DNA of 64,000 nt from Pelethousia sp034928145 (GTDB lineage Bacteria; Bacillota; Clostridia; Christensenellales; CAG-138), in assembly GCA_034928145.1 (NCBI GenBank), contig JAYFPE010000010.1, positions 62,001 through 126,000 on the forward strand, in the 5' to 3' direction. Both the position numbers and the translations under genes were made by a program. Under the pieces are notes generated by a model, which did no database searches, was not told the DNA's origin, and saw only the letters and a program-made list of their open reading frames with translations. This document shows, in pieces, positions 1-8,779 of this stretch. The first letter of the stretch is position 1. The number at the start of each line of letters is the position of its first letter.

Positions 1-37
1 AAAAAGCACCGGCCCGCTTGAATGCCGATGCTTTTTT
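1..37 (-). terminator. Terminator after proB
   Basis: Read on the minus strand, an imperfect stem (AAAAAGCA pairing with TGCTTTTT, plus GGC/GCC further in) ends in a T run just beyond the proB stop codon. It fits a Rho-independent terminator for the ybaK-proB unit. Confidence 0.6.
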
Positions 38-52
38 ATATTGTTTACGCGC

Positions 53-853
53 CTAATTTCGTTTGCCCACAAACAGCGTACCCACGTTGCCGCCCCGGAT
101 AATATCGTAGAGCGCGGCGGGGTTTTTGCCGTTGGTGATGATGGTATCGATGCCTTGGGCCGTGGCCAGCCGGGCGGCCTGTATTTTGGTACGCATGCCC
201 CCCGTTCCCCTGCGCGAGCCGGCCCCACCGGCCAGGGAGAGCACGCCCTCGTCGATGGCCTCGATGCGCTCGATCAGCTTTGCGCCCGGATGGAGGCGGG
301 GGTCGCTGTCGTAAAAGCCGTCGATGTCGGATAGGATCACCAGCTTTTGCGCCCTGCATAGCACGGCCACCACGGCGGAGAGCATATCGTTATCGCCAAA
401 GAGACGGTCTTCCGATTCGATTTCGGTATAGCTGACGGAGTCGTTTTCATTCACCACCGGGATGATGCCCATCTCGAGCAGGGTATCGAAGGTGTTGGTG
501 AGGTTTTCCTTCTTTTCCTCGATCTCCATATCCTCGGCGTTGAGCAGGATCTGGGCCGTGGTCTTATCATAATCGTTGAAGAATTTGTCGTATAGGTACA
601 TGATGCTGCATTGGCCCACGGCCGCGGCCGCCTGTTTGAGACGCATGCTGGAGGGCCGGGTCTTCATTCGCAGCTTGTTGGCGCCCACGGCGATGGCCCC
701 GGAGGAGACCAGAATGATCTCATAGCCCATGTTCTGCACATCCGCCAGCACGCAGGCGATGCGGTCAAAGGAGCGCAGGTCATTTTGCCCAATGTCGTTG
801 GTCAGCGTGGATGTGCCCACCTTGACCACGATGCGGTTTTGATACAATCCCAT
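53..853 (-). CDS. proB: Glutamate 5-kinase, short form without PUA domain
   Basis: Phosphorylates L-glutamate to glutamyl-5-phosphate, the first step of proline synthesis, in the cytosol. The amino-acid kinase fold is visible: KVGTSTL near the N-terminus, a VSSGAI loop, a VNEND segment, LFGDND, LSDIDGFY, and GTGGMRTK near residue 220. The protein is about 266 aa and stops after the kinase domain, so the C-terminal PUA domain of the E. coli enzyme is absent, as in other short forms. I start at the ATG at 853 because GAGGTG lies 8 bases upstream; a TTG at 868 overlaps that site. The gene follows ybaK with no room for a separate promoter. No proA is in view. Confidence 0.9.
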   Translation of the reverse strand: MGLYQNRIVVKVGTSTLTNDIGQNDLRSFDRIACVLADVQNMGYEIILVSSGAIAVGANKLRMKTRPSSMRLKQAAAAVGQCSIMYLYDKFFNDYDKTTAQILLNAEDMEIEEKKENLTNTFDTLLEMGIIPVVNENDSVSYTEIESEDRLFGDNDMLSAVVAVLCRAQKLVILSDIDGFYDSDPRLHPGAKLIERIEAIDEGVLSLAGGAGSRRGTGGMRTKIQAARLATAQGIDTIITNGKNPAALYDIIRGGNVGTLFVGKRN

Positions 854-857
854 AATA

Positions 858-1397
858 TTACACCTCAATAATAACCGGCGCGCGTTTTGTAAAGGGCAAA
901 AAGCTCTCCAAAATATGCGCCGTTTTGATCTTCATATAGCCGGTAGTGGTGCCGTCGCTGCACCCATACCATTCTTCGGCCGCTACGTCCCGGTCGATAA
1001 TAATCTCCACGCCCTTGGCGGATTCCAGCAGTGCGCTGAAAACGGTGGCCGCGCCGATCTTGACGCCCAGGATCCCTTCCATCAGCGCAGTCGGCGCAAA
1101 GGAGACCCGCGCCACCCCTAGGCTGGTGCTGAAATCCTTGGAGCTGAAGGGTTTAGACCCCGGCGTGATGAACAGGTAAAAGGCCGTTTGTCGCCGGTTG
1201 CAGAGGAAGAGGGTCTTTACCATCTTCATATCGAGCCTTTGGTCGATCAACAGGCAATCCTCCATGGTGATGGCCTCGTCCGTATCCACCCGCTCAAACG
1301 GGATGGCCAGCGTTTGCAGCGCTGCGTAAACCTTTTCTTGCAAGGGGTTGGCAAATCGCTGGGGCGGCGCGGTGTAGATGTTGCTTACGAAAAACAT
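858..1397 (-). CDS. YbaK/ProX-type aminoacyl-tRNA deacylase domain protein
   Basis: This family hydrolyses mischarged tRNA in trans, such as Cys-tRNA(Pro) or Ala-tRNA(Pro). The roughly 179-aa protein shows the fold: an N-terminal helix, MVKTLFLCN with the family lysine, a FYLFITPGSKPFSSK stretch, GVKIGAATVFSALL and a C-terminal sheet with the GTTTGYMKI segment. It most resembles the stand-alone prolyl-tRNA deacylase (PrdX) branch. I start at MFFVSN; the open frame runs about 13 codons further upstream without a better ribosome site. Its stop lies 4 bases before the proB start and its last codons carry the proB ribosome site, so translation is probably coupled. Linking a proline-tRNA editing enzyme with proline synthesis makes sense. 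Confidence 0.75.
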   Translation of the reverse strand: MFFVSNIYTAPPQRFANPLQEKVYAALQTLAIPFERVDTDEAITMEDCLLIDQRLDMKMVKTLFLCNRRQTAFYLFITPGSKPFSSKDFSTSLGVARVSFAPTALMEGILGVKIGAATVFSALLESAKGVEIIIDRDVAAEEWYGCSDGTTTGYMKIKTAHILESFLPFTKRAPVIIEV

Positions 1398-1442
1398 GCC
1401 ACATTTTATCTCTTTTCTTGCAAACCTTTCGGACAATAGTGT

Positions 1443-1470
1443 ATCATAGATTCATGAATCACAAAAACAA
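1443..1470 (-). promoter_or_regulatory. ybaK-proB promoter with a 12-bp palindrome in the spacer
   Basis: On the minus strand TTGTTT (1465-1470) and TATGAT (1443-1448) are 16 bp apart. The spacer contains the perfect palindrome GATTCATGAATC at 1449-1460. The neighbouring divergent LysR gene makes this a likely regulator site. Confidence 0.5.
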
Positions 1471-1501
1471 ATGTTTTGCATAAAGAGGATGATAATATAG
1501 C

Positions 1502-2368
1502 ATGGATATGAACCTGCAGAAATACATGGCTTTCGTGCGTGTGGTGGAGTATGGCAGTTTCACCAAGGCGGCGCAAATGCTTAACTATTCCCAATCCGGA
1601 ATTAGCCGCATGATAAGCGACCTCGAGCAGGAGTGGGGCGTGACCCTGCTGGAGCGCGGTCGCGCGGGCGCGCGGCTCACTTCCGACGGGTTAAAGCTCC
1701 TGCCTTTTGCCAAAAATATGTGCGAGGCATACCGCGAGCTGCAAGCGCGGGTAGAGGAATTGAGCGGCCTGCAATCCGGCCTGATCCGCATCGGCACCTT
1801 TTCCAGCATCGCCACCCATTGGCTGCCCAATATCATAAAGGAATTCCAAAAAGATTACCCCAATATGGATTATGAGCTGCTCTTGGGCGATTACGTGGAG
1901 ATCGAAAACTGGATCCTGGAGGGGCGGGTGGATTGCGGCTTTTTGCGCCTGCCCGCGCGGCCGGAGCTTGAAACCGTGTTTCTCGAGCAGGATAAACTGC
2001 TGGTGGTGCTGCCCGAAGGCCATCCCATGGCGGGCTGTGCAGCCTTTCCCGTCAAGGCCTTGTGCGATTACCCCTTCATGCTGCTCGAGAAGGGCGCGAA
2101 ATCGGATGTTTCGGAGATGTTCGAGCGTTATGGCATTGCGCCCAACGTGCATTTCACCACCTGGGATGATTACGCCATCCTCTCCATGGTGGAGAGCGGC
2201 CTAGGCATCAGCATCCTGCCGCAGCTGATCCTTCGGCGCATCCCCTACCGCGTCGTAGCCAAGGAGCTGGATGTGCCGGCTTACCGTAAAATCGGCCTGG
2301 CCCTGCGGGATAAAAAGGGGGCGTCCCTGGCCGTTAAGCGGTTTTTGGATTATATAGACTATAGATAG
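1502..2368 (+). CDS. LysR-family transcriptional regulator
   Basis: A 288-aa DNA-binding regulator with the full LysR layout. The N-terminal winged helix-turn-helix covers residues 1-60 (FVRVVEYGSFTKAAQMLNYSQSGISRMISDLE). A periplasmic-binding-protein-like effector domain follows from about residue 88 (IRIGTFSSIATHWLPNII) to the C-terminus. The ATG at 1502 follows AGAGGATGATAATATAG; ATG three codons in is an alternative. It is divergent from ybaK-proB across about 100 bp, the usual arrangement for a LysR regulator and its target. The ligand cannot be inferred. Confidence 0.9.
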   Translation: MDMNLQKYMAFVRVVEYGSFTKAAQMLNYSQSGISRMISDLEQEWGVTLLERGRAGARLTSDGLKLLPFAKNMCEAYRELQARVEELSGLQSGLIRIGTFSSIATHWLPNIIKEFQKDYPNMDYELLLGDYVEIENWILEGRVDCGFLRLPARPELETVFLEQDKLLVVLPEGHPMAGCAAFPVKALCDYPFMLLEKGAKSDVSEMFERYGIAPNVHFTTWDDYAILSMVESGLGISILPQLILRRIPYRVVAKELDVPAYRKIGLALRDKKGASLAVKRFLDYIDYR

Positions 2369-2431
2369 CTAAGCGCATATGCCGTATAATGGCATAAAAG
2401 GCAAACGTATGATAAGGGAGGATGGCTGGCT

Positions 2432-2632
2432 ATGGAAAAAAGCAAAAAGGTATTGAAGGCGCGTTCCTGCTATGGGCATTTGGGCGGCACGCTAGGCGAT
2501 CGGCTCTTTACGCAAATGCTGGCCGCGGGGTGGTTGGAGCGCGATGAAAGCAAAACAACCGTTTACAACCTAACCGAAAAAGGCATGGCGGAATTGACCG
2601 CCCTGGGCATAGATATTTACGAAAAAAGATAA
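2432..2632 (+). CDS. Small (66 aa) ArsR-like winged-helix fragment protein
   Basis: The protein matches the C-terminal part of a group of larger ArsR-family regulators: the ARSCYGHLGGTLGDRL motif resembles the ARTCYDHLAGRLG segment of those proteins, followed by a wing-like NLTEKGMAELTALGID stretch. The N-terminal recognition helix of ArsR proteins is not present. GGGAGGATGGCT precedes the ATG and a strong terminator follows within 10 bases of the stop, so it appears to be an intact small gene rather than debris. Whether it binds DNA, dimerises with a partner or senses a ligand is unknown. Confidence 0.6.
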   Translation: MEKSKKVLKARSCYGHLGGTLGDRLFTQMLAAGWLERDESKTTVYNLTEKGMAELTALGIDIYEKR

Positions 2633-2639
2633 GGAATTC

Positions 2640-2665
2640 AAAAAAGTGGCCGAGGCCACTTTTTT
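2640..2665. terminator. Bidirectional terminator between the 66-aa gene and araD
   Basis: A 12-bp stem (AAAAAAGTGGCC with GGCCACTTTTTT) has T runs on both strands. It sits between two convergent units and can end both. Confidence 0.85.
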
Positions 2666-2714
2666 CGTTCAACGATATGGAGATACGCGCCGTTCCTGCC
2701 CGCGCGGCTGAGCC

Positions 2715-3407
2715 TTAGCCCTGCCCATAATAGGCGTGCGCACCGTGCTTGCGCAGGTAATGTTTATCCAATAGCTCCTGCTGCATGGGCGGCAGATCCG
2801 GCTGCATCTGCATTGCGTGCCAGGCCATGAAGGCCACTTCCTCCAGCACCACCGCGTTGTGCACGGCTTCGTTTGCATCCTTGCCCCAGGCGAAGGGGCC
2901 GTGGCTGGCCACCAGCACGGCCGGGATATCCAGCGGCGAGCGGCCCTGAAAGGTTTCGATGATGACGGCACCGGTCTCCTTCTCGTATTCGCCCCCGATC
3001 TCTTCGGCCGTCATTAGCCGCGTGCAGGGGATTTCGCCGCAGTAATAATCGCCATGGGTGGTGCCCAGCGCGGGGATGCCGCACCGCGCCTGCGCGTAGA
3101 TGGTGGCCCAGCGGCTGTGGGTGTGCACCACGCCGCCGACGCCCGCAAAGGCGCGGTATAATTCGAGGTGCGTGGCCGTATCGGAGGAGGGGCGCAGCGC
3201 GCCTTCGATTTGCTTACCCGTTTCAATCTCCAGCACCACCATGTTTTCGGGGCACAGCTCGTCATATTCCACACCGCTGGGCTTGATAACCATCAGGCCG
3301 GCCTCCCGGTCTACCGCGCTGGCATTGCCCCAGGTAAAGGTGACCAGGCCGTATTTGGGCAGGGCCATGTTGGCCTCGTATACGCTTTGCTTCAACCCTT
3401 TCAACAT
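2715..3407 (-). CDS. araD: L-ribulose-5-phosphate 4-epimerase
   Basis: Converts L-ribulose 5-phosphate to D-xylulose 5-phosphate, the last dedicated step of arabinose catabolism. At 230 aa it has the class II aldolase fold and length of E. coli AraD. Visible features are the N-terminal TWGNASA and IKPSGVEYD motifs, the zinc-binding VHTHSRWAT and GTTHGDY segments, and AVLVASHGPFAWG. It is the last gene of the arabinose operon, 10 bases after araA, with AGGAG overlapping the araA stop. The terminator at 2640-2665 closes the operon. Confidence 0.95.
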   Translation of the reverse strand: MLKGLKQSVYEANMALPKYGLVTFTWGNASAVDREAGLMVIKPSGVEYDELCPENMVVLEIETGKQIEGALRPSSDTATHLELYRAFAGVGGVVHTHSRWATIYAQARCGIPALGTTHGDYYCGEIPCTRLMTAEEIGGEYEKETGAVIIETFQGRSPLDIPAVLVASHGPFAWGKDANEAVHNAVVLEEVAFMAWHAMQMQPDLPPMQQELLDKHYLRKHGAHAYYGQG

Positions 3408-3417
3408 AGGCTTCTCC

Positions 3418-4893
3418 TTATTTGAGCTTCCAGGCGAGATCCATCATCATCAGCTCGTTTTCCAGTGCCGCCGGGTCTGTGCCCGCGTGGATGTGAACGA
3501 ACTCGATATCCATCATCCGCGCCCAATCCCGCATCATCTGCGCGTCGCAATCGTAGCTGAGCACGGTATGGTGCGCGCCGCCTGCGATGATCCAGGCCTC
3601 CGCGCCCACTGCCAGGCTGGGCAGTGGCTTCCACATTACGCGGGCCACAGGCAGGTTGGGCATGGTTTGCGAAGGCTTGATGCACTCGAGATCCTGCACG
3701 ATCAGGCGCAGGCGGCCGCCCATGTCGATGAGGCTCGCGGCGATGGCGGGGCCGGCCTTGCCTTCAAATACCAGCCTGGCGGGCGCCTCCCGATCGCCAA
3801 TGCCCAAATCGTGCACCTCGATGCGGGCCCGCTCCGCCCCCACGCTGGGGCAGACCTCCAGCATATGCGCGCCTAAGGAGATGCCGTTTTGAAAATCGTA
3901 ATTGTAATCCTCCATAAAGGAGGTTCCTTTGCCCATGCCCTGGCCCATGACCTTCATGACGGCCGTCATGGCCGCTACCTTCCAATCGCCCTCGCCGCCA
4001 TAGCCATAGCCCTGCGCCATCAGATCCTGCGTGGCCAGCCCCGGCAGCTGCTTCATGCCGTATAGATCCTGGAAGGTGTTGCTAAAGGCCAGGCAGCCCT
4101 CGGCATCCAGCAGCTTTTTGAGGGCGGCCTCCTCGCGAGCCTGGTAGCGCACGGTATCCAAATCATCCGTAGCGAGGGTGTAGCGCTCTTTATATCCCGC
4201 CATCATGGCCTCAACTTCGGCCTCGGTTACGGCCTCTATGGCTTCCACCAGCGTGCCGACCGGCCAGGTATTCACCTGCCAGCCCAGCTTGATCTGCGCC
4301 TCCACCTTATCGCCTTCGGTCACGGCCACCTCGCGCATATTATCGCCAAAGCGCATCACCTTAAGGGACTGGCTGAACACGGCGCCCACGGCCGCGCGCA
4401 TCCACTTGCCGATTTTTTTCTGCACCTCTGCATTGCCCCAATAGCCTACGACCACCTTGCGGGGCAGGCGCATGCGCGTGCCGATGAAGCCGTGCTCCCG
4501 GTCGCCATGGGCGCTCTGGTGCAGGTTCATATAATCCATATCGATCTCTTCGTTAGGGATGATCTCGTTGAACTGCGTGTGGAAATGCAGGTAGGGCTTT
4601 TGCAGCAGATTCAAGCCGTTGATCCACATTTTGCTGGGAGAAAAGGTATGGCAGAAGGTGATGACGCCCGCGCAGCACGCGGCGTAATTCGCCTCGCGAA
4701 TTACGCTCGCGATGCCCTCGTTGGTTTTCATGGTCCCCTTGTAGACTACGGGGAAGGGCAGGTTGCCGGAGGCGTTGAGCCCGGCGATGATGGCGAGGCT
4801 ATCCGCCTCCACCTGCCTGAGCGTTTCTTCCCCATAGAGGAACTGGGAGCCCGTGATAAACCAGAATTCATATGCATTGTTCTTCATAGCCAT
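3418..4893 (-). CDS. araA: L-arabinose isomerase
   Basis: Isomerises L-arabinose to L-ribulose; a Mn-dependent cytosolic enzyme. Around 491 aa, close to the 500 aa of E. coli AraA. The N-terminus FWFITGSQFLYGEETLRQV, the central FCHTFSPSKMWI and the HAHMLEVCP-type GAHMLEVCPS segment are family hallmarks. The open frame continues upstream through non-family sequence overlapping the kinase gene, so the start is set at MAMKNN (4893), or the second ATG at 4887, behind GGAAAGG. It lies between the kinase gene and araD with short gaps and is co-transcribed. Confidence 0.96.
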   Translation of the reverse strand: MAMKNNAYEFWFITGSQFLYGEETLRQVEADSLAIIAGLNASGNLPFPVVYKGTMKTNEGIASVIREANYAACCAGVITFCHTFSPSKMWINGLNLLQKPYLHFHTQFNEIIPNEEIDMDYMNLHQSAHGDREHGFIGTRMRLPRKVVVGYWGNAEVQKKIGKWMRAAVGAVFSQSLKVMRFGDNMREVAVTEGDKVEAQIKLGWQVNTWPVGTLVEAIEAVTEAEVEAMMAGYKERYTLATDDLDTVRYQAREEAALKKLLDAEGCLAFSNTFQDLYGMKQLPGLATQDLMAQGYGYGGEGDWKVAAMTAVMKVMGQGMGKGTSFMEDYNYDFQNGISLGAHMLEVCPSVGAERARIEVHDLGIGDREAPARLVFEGKAGPAIAASLIDMGGRLRLIVQDLECIKPSQTMPNLPVARVMWKPLPSLAVGAEAWIIAGGAHHTVLSYDCDAQMMRDWARMMDIEFVHIHAGTDPAALENELMMMDLAWKLK

Positions 4894-4909
4894 ATATCCT
4901 TTCCTTTGC

Positions 4910-6529
4910 TCAGTCGAGATGTTGCACGGCGGCCCGCTCGATGGCAAGGCCCTTTTCATAGCGCCGCATATAGGCGGCGAAGCCGGCCCGCTCTTGTTCG
5001 TTGGGATCCAGGCGGGTACTGGCGGCATTTACAAAGACCTTGTTTTGCAAATAGTCTTCCAGGGGTTCATCCTGCGCCCGCGCGTGCATGTACATGCTGA
5101 GCAGGGCGATGCCCCAGGCCCCGCCCTCGCCGGCGGTCTGCATCACGGCCACGGGCACATCGAGCGAGGTGGCCAGCAATTGCTGGGCTACGCCCTCCAC
5201 CTTAAACAGGCCGCCGTGACCCAATAGCGTCTCCATCCGCACCTGTTCCTTTTCAACGAGGATATCCATGCCCAGCTTGAGGGTGGCCAGGGCCCCGTAA
5301 AGGTGCGCGCGCATGAAGTTGGCAAGGCTAAGCTTGCTCTCGGGGAGCCTTGCGAACAAGGGCCGCCCCTGGTCGAAGCCGGTGATCGTTTCGCCGGCAT
5401 AATAGTTGTAAGCAAGCAAGCCGCCGCAGTCCGCATCCCCGCACAGCGCCTGATGATAGAGCGCGCTGTAGAGGGCGGACTTATCCGGCTTGACGCTGAG
5501 GGCAGCCATCGCCTCGCCAAAGAGGCCCACCCATGCGTCCAGATCGGAGGTGCAGTTGTTGCAGTGCACCATGGCCACAGGCGCACCCGCGGGGGTGGTT
5601 ACCATATCGATCTCTTCGTATACGTTAGAGAGGCCATGCTCGAGCACCACCATGGCGAATACGGAGGTGCCGGCGGATACGTTGCCCGTGCGCACCTTCA
5701 CGCTGTTGGTGGCGACCATGCCCGTGCCCGCGTCGCCTTCCGGCGGGCAAAGGGGGATGCCCGGCTGCAAATTGCCGCTGGGGTCGAGCAGCTTCGCGCC
5801 TTCCACGCTCAGGCGGCCCGCAGGCTCCCCGGCAAGCAGCACCTTGGGCAGGATGCCATCCAGCTTCCAGGGGAAGCCCCGCGAAGCGATGCGCTGGTTA
5901 AAAGCGCCCATCATAGCGGCGTCGTAATCGTTTGTTTTGCTGTCGATGGGGAACATGCCGGAGGCGTCGCCTACGCCCAGCACAAATTTGCCGGTCAGTT
6001 TCCAGTGCACATAGCCGGCCAGGGTGGTTAAATAAGCGATATCCTTAACGTGCGCTTCGTCGTTTAAAATGGCCCGATATAGGTGCGCGACGCTCCAGCG
6101 CTGGGGAATGTTGAGACCGAAATCCGCGGTCAGCAGCCGTGCCGCCTCTTCCGTCATGGTGTTGCGCCAGGTACGGAAGGGGGTCAAAAGCGCCCCGTCC
6201 TTGCCGAAGGCCAGATAGCCGTGCATCATGGCGGAAATGCCTAGCGAGCCCACAGCCGTTAGGCGCAGGCCGAAATCCTTTTGCACGTTATCCGAGAGAT
6301 CTTGGAAGCAGGCCGCGAGGCCCGTCCAAACATCCTCCAGAGGATACGTCCAAATGTTGTTTTCCAGCGTGTTCTGCCATTCATATCCACCCGAAGAGAT
6401 AGGCGCATGATCTTCCCCGATCAGCACCGCCTTGATGCGCGTGGAACCAAGCTCAATGCCCAGCGCGGTCTTGCCCGCCCCGATGGCGCTCCTTATTTCT
6501 TGCTTCCTATCTTGTGCGATTTTTTCCAT
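4910..6529 (-). CDS. FGGY-family sugar kinase, probable L-ribulokinase
   Basis: Expected to phosphorylate L-ribulose between the isomerase and the epimerase. The 539-aa protein has the FGGY fold: ALGIELGSTRIKAVLIG as the first phosphate loop, an ISAMMHGYLAF segment, TSVFAMVV in the second domain and LLGHGGLFKVEGVAQQLLATSLDVPV near the C-terminus. It is unlike E. coli AraB in detail and resembles the alternative ribulokinase (often called AraK) described in clostridia; that comparison is from memory. The ATG at 6529 is preceded by AAAGGAGC. Position in the operon makes a ribulokinase role likely; a xylulokinase role is the main alternative. Confidence 0.8.
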   Translation of the reverse strand: MEKIAQDRKQEIRSAIGAGKTALGIELGSTRIKAVLIGEDHAPISSGGYEWQNTLENNIWTYPLEDVWTGLAACFQDLSDNVQKDFGLRLTAVGSLGISAMMHGYLAFGKDGALLTPFRTWRNTMTEEAARLLTADFGLNIPQRWSVAHLYRAILNDEAHVKDIAYLTTLAGYVHWKLTGKFVLGVGDASGMFPIDSKTNDYDAAMMGAFNQRIASRGFPWKLDGILPKVLLAGEPAGRLSVEGAKLLDPSGNLQPGIPLCPPEGDAGTGMVATNSVKVRTGNVSAGTSVFAMVVLEHGLSNVYEEIDMVTTPAGAPVAMVHCNNCTSDLDAWVGLFGEAMAALSVKPDKSALYSALYHQALCGDADCGGLLAYNYYAGETITGFDQGRPLFARLPESKLSLANFMRAHLYGALATLKLGMDILVEKEQVRMETLLGHGGLFKVEGVAQQLLATSLDVPVAVMQTAGEGGAWGIALLSMYMHARAQDEPLEDYLQNKVFVNAASTRLDPNEQERAGFAAYMRRYEKGLAIERAAVQHLD

Positions 6530-6570
6530 GTAAAGCTCCTTTCGTCAGTTCAGACCATACGCTTTATTTT

Positions 6571-7683
6571 TTATGATGATACATCTTGCTTCCGCTCATG
6601 CCCCTTGCTTCGCAGCCATTCCGGCAGCAGTAAACCGAAGCCGCCCTTTTTGCCGGCCGCGGCAAAGACGCTTTGCAGCACGATAAACACGAAGAGGAAG
6701 GCCGAGGTGATGATCCTGGGCCAGGATGCGTCCACAATGCCCAGAAGCGGCACGATGCGCTCGATCAGCGCGTTGATCAGCACGCCGAAGAGCGTGCCGA
6801 TGGGCAGGCCCACGCCGCCGCTGAGCATGGCGCCGCCGATCACACTGGAGGAAATGGCGTCGATCTCATAGCCCTGGCCGTTCCCCGGGTTGCCGGAGGG
6901 GGAGAGGAGGGTAAAGAGCAGGCCGCCGATGCCCGCCAATAGGCCGCAAAGCACATGCGCCATGAATTTGGTTCGCCTAACGTTGACGCCCATGAGCAGC
7001 GCGCTTTGCGGGTTGCCGCCGACAGCGTAGAGGGAGCGGCCGAACTTGGTTTTTTTGAGGGTAATGATGAGGATGACCAGCACCACCAACGCCACGATGG
7101 CCGCCGGGGTGAGGTAGGCTACGTCATGCGTGCCGTTCTTGCGCTCGTTGAAGAGAAAGGGGATATACATCTTGGCGCTCGACCAGCCCATAAAGACCGC
7201 ATCCGAAATGGGCACGGACTTGGCGTTGATTACGCTGATCATGCCGCGCGCGAAGAACATGCCTGAGAGCGTAACGATGAAGGGCTGTATCTCCAAATAA
7301 GAAACGAGGTAGCCCTGCACGACGCCAAAGGCGATGCCGATGCCCAGGGAGACAGGAATCGTCCAAATGGCGCTCACCTTGCCATCCATCAGCATTACGG
7401 CGATGACCATGCTCACAAGGCCCGTAACGCCGCCTACCGAGATATCGATGCTGCCGGTAATCAAAACCACCGTCAGCCCCAGGGACAGCATCAGCAAATA
7501 GGCCTTGTTGTTGAAAAGGTTAAAGAACACCGAATATTTGGCAAAGTTGCTGCTTTTGAACAGGATGACGGAGACCACATATAGCAGCACGAACAGCGAG
7601 ATCGTGATCAGCAGCAATATGACGGCGTTGCTCGGGCCCCTGCGCTTTGTGAAGGGGGCGGGGGGTGTATTTCTATCTTTCAT
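6571..7683 (-). CDS. Sugar ABC transporter permease, second (YjfF-like)
   Basis: Integral membrane permease of the ribose/galactofuranose ABC class. The roughly 370-aa protein has about ten hydrophobic segments, the GSIDISVGGVTGLVSMV motif that contacts the ATPase in the RbsC family and a GQGYEIDAISSSVIGGAMLSGG segment near the C-terminus. The start is the ATG at 7683, 8 bases behind GGGAGG; the frame continues upstream into the previous gene's end. With the preceding permease it forms a heterodimeric channel, the YtfT/YjfF arrangement. Confidence 0.88.
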   Translation of the reverse strand: MKDRNTPPAPFTKRRGPSNAVILLLITISLFVLLYVVSVILFKSSNFAKYSVFFNLFNNKAYLLMLSLGLTVVLITGSIDISVGGVTGLVSMVIAVMLMDGKVSAIWTIPVSLGIGIAFGVVQGYLVSYLEIQPFIVTLSGMFFARGMISVINAKSVPISDAVFMGWSSAKMYIPFLFNERKNGTHDVAYLTPAAIVALVVLVILIITLKKTKFGRSLYAVGGNPQSALLMGVNVRRTKFMAHVLCGLLAGIGGLLFTLLSPSGNPGNGQGYEIDAISSSVIGGAMLSGGVGLPIGTLFGVLINALIERIVPLLGIVDASWPRIITSAFLFVFIVLQSVFAAAGKKGGFGLLLPEWLRSKGHERKQDVSS

Positions 7684-7687
7684 CGCC

Positions 7688-8779
7688 TTAACCTCCCACG
7701 GACGCATTCCCGGCGAATACTTTTTGGCTTAGCTTTTTGACGTTTGCTTTGAAAACATCGCTGCTGGCCACGATGATGACGATGATGATGACCGCCTTGA
7801 ATACGTTGAGCTGGTCCGCCCGCACGCTCATGGCATAGAGCGTGGTCGTGATCGCCTGGATAGTATAGGCGCCGATCACCGAGCCCGCGATGCTGAATTT
7901 ACCACCGCCCAGCATGTTGCCCCCTAGGGCCACGGCGAGGATGGCGTCCATCTCGATGGCAAGGCCCAGTTCGCCCGCGTTTACGCTGCCCACGCCGCTC
8001 GAACCAACCAGCCCCGCCACACCCGCCAATATACCGCAGATGACGAAGGCCATGAACTTGATGACCGGGGAGTTGAGGCCCACCAGGCGGGAGGCGGCGC
8101 CGTTGATGCCCACGCTCTGCACGTATAGGCCCAAACTCGTCAGCTTGGTGAGCAGCACCACCAGCACGATGATTAAAATCGAGACCAGGATGGTCGTGCG
8201 GATGGGAATGCCGGGGATCTGCACCCCTAACCATTTATAAACCGGGTTCATGATATACACGGTTTGGCCATGCGTGATCTGCTTGGCGATGGAGCGCCCG
8301 GCCGTATAGAGGATCAGCGAGGCGATCATCGGCTGGATCTTCAGCACAGCTACCAGGAAGCCGTTGAACGCGCCGCATAGCGCGCCGCCCAGAAGGCCCA
8401 CGAAGAGGGCCAGCAGATAGGGGCTGTGGAAAACGGCGGTTCGATATTCGGGGCCATTGAGCAAGAGACCGCAAAAGCTGGCCGAGATGGCCATGATGGA
8501 GCCCACGCTGATATCCTGGCCGCCGGAGGCGGCTGTGACCAGCGTCATGCCGAGCGTCACGATGATCAGCTCGCTGGCCTCGTCGAGGATGTTGGGGATA
8601 TAGCCTGAAATCAGGCCGTTGGCGATGGAGATTTTGAAAAACGTGGGGGTGGTGATGATATTCTGCACCACCACGATCAGCAGCACGGCCAGGGAGAAGG
8701 CCAGCCTGCTGCCGAGCAGGCGCTTGATCCAAGGCTCCTGAAGTTTGATGGGTTTGTTTTTGGTATCGTAATCAGGCAT
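7688..8779 (-). CDS. Sugar ABC transporter permease, first (YtfT-like)
   Basis: A 363-aa RbsC-class permease with multiple membrane spans, a SGGQDISVGSIMAISASFCG segment in the cytoplasmic coupling region and a GLAIEMDAILAVALGGNMLGGG stretch matching the second permease. Its start overlaps the ATPase gene end by 8 bases, and its stop lies just before the second permease, so the three are translated together. The long cytoplasmic N-terminus (about 28 residues before the first span) is normal for the family. Confidence 0.88.
   Translation of the reverse strand: MPDYDTKNKPIKLQEPWIKRLLGSRLAFSLAVLLIVVVQNIITTPTFFKISIANGLISGYIPNILDEASELIIVTLGMTLVTAASGGQDISVGSIMAISASFCGLLLNGPEYRTAVFHSPYLLALFVGLLGGALCGAFNGFLVAVLKIQPMIASLILYTAGRSIAKQITHGQTVYIMNPVYKWLGVQIPGIPIRTTILVSILIIVLVVLLTKLTSLGLYVQSVGINGAASRLVGLNSPVIKFMAFVICGILAGVAGLVGSSGVGSVNAGELGLAIEMDAILAVALGGNMLGGGKFSIAGSVIGAYTIQAITTTLYAMSVRADQLNVFKAVIIIVIIVASSDVFKANVKKLSQKVFAGNASVGG

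Noticed and set aside
4894..5028. Longer N-terminus of arabinose isomerase
   Set aside because: The extension overlaps the kinase gene, is unlike any isomerase and ignores the good ribosome site at MAMKNN.
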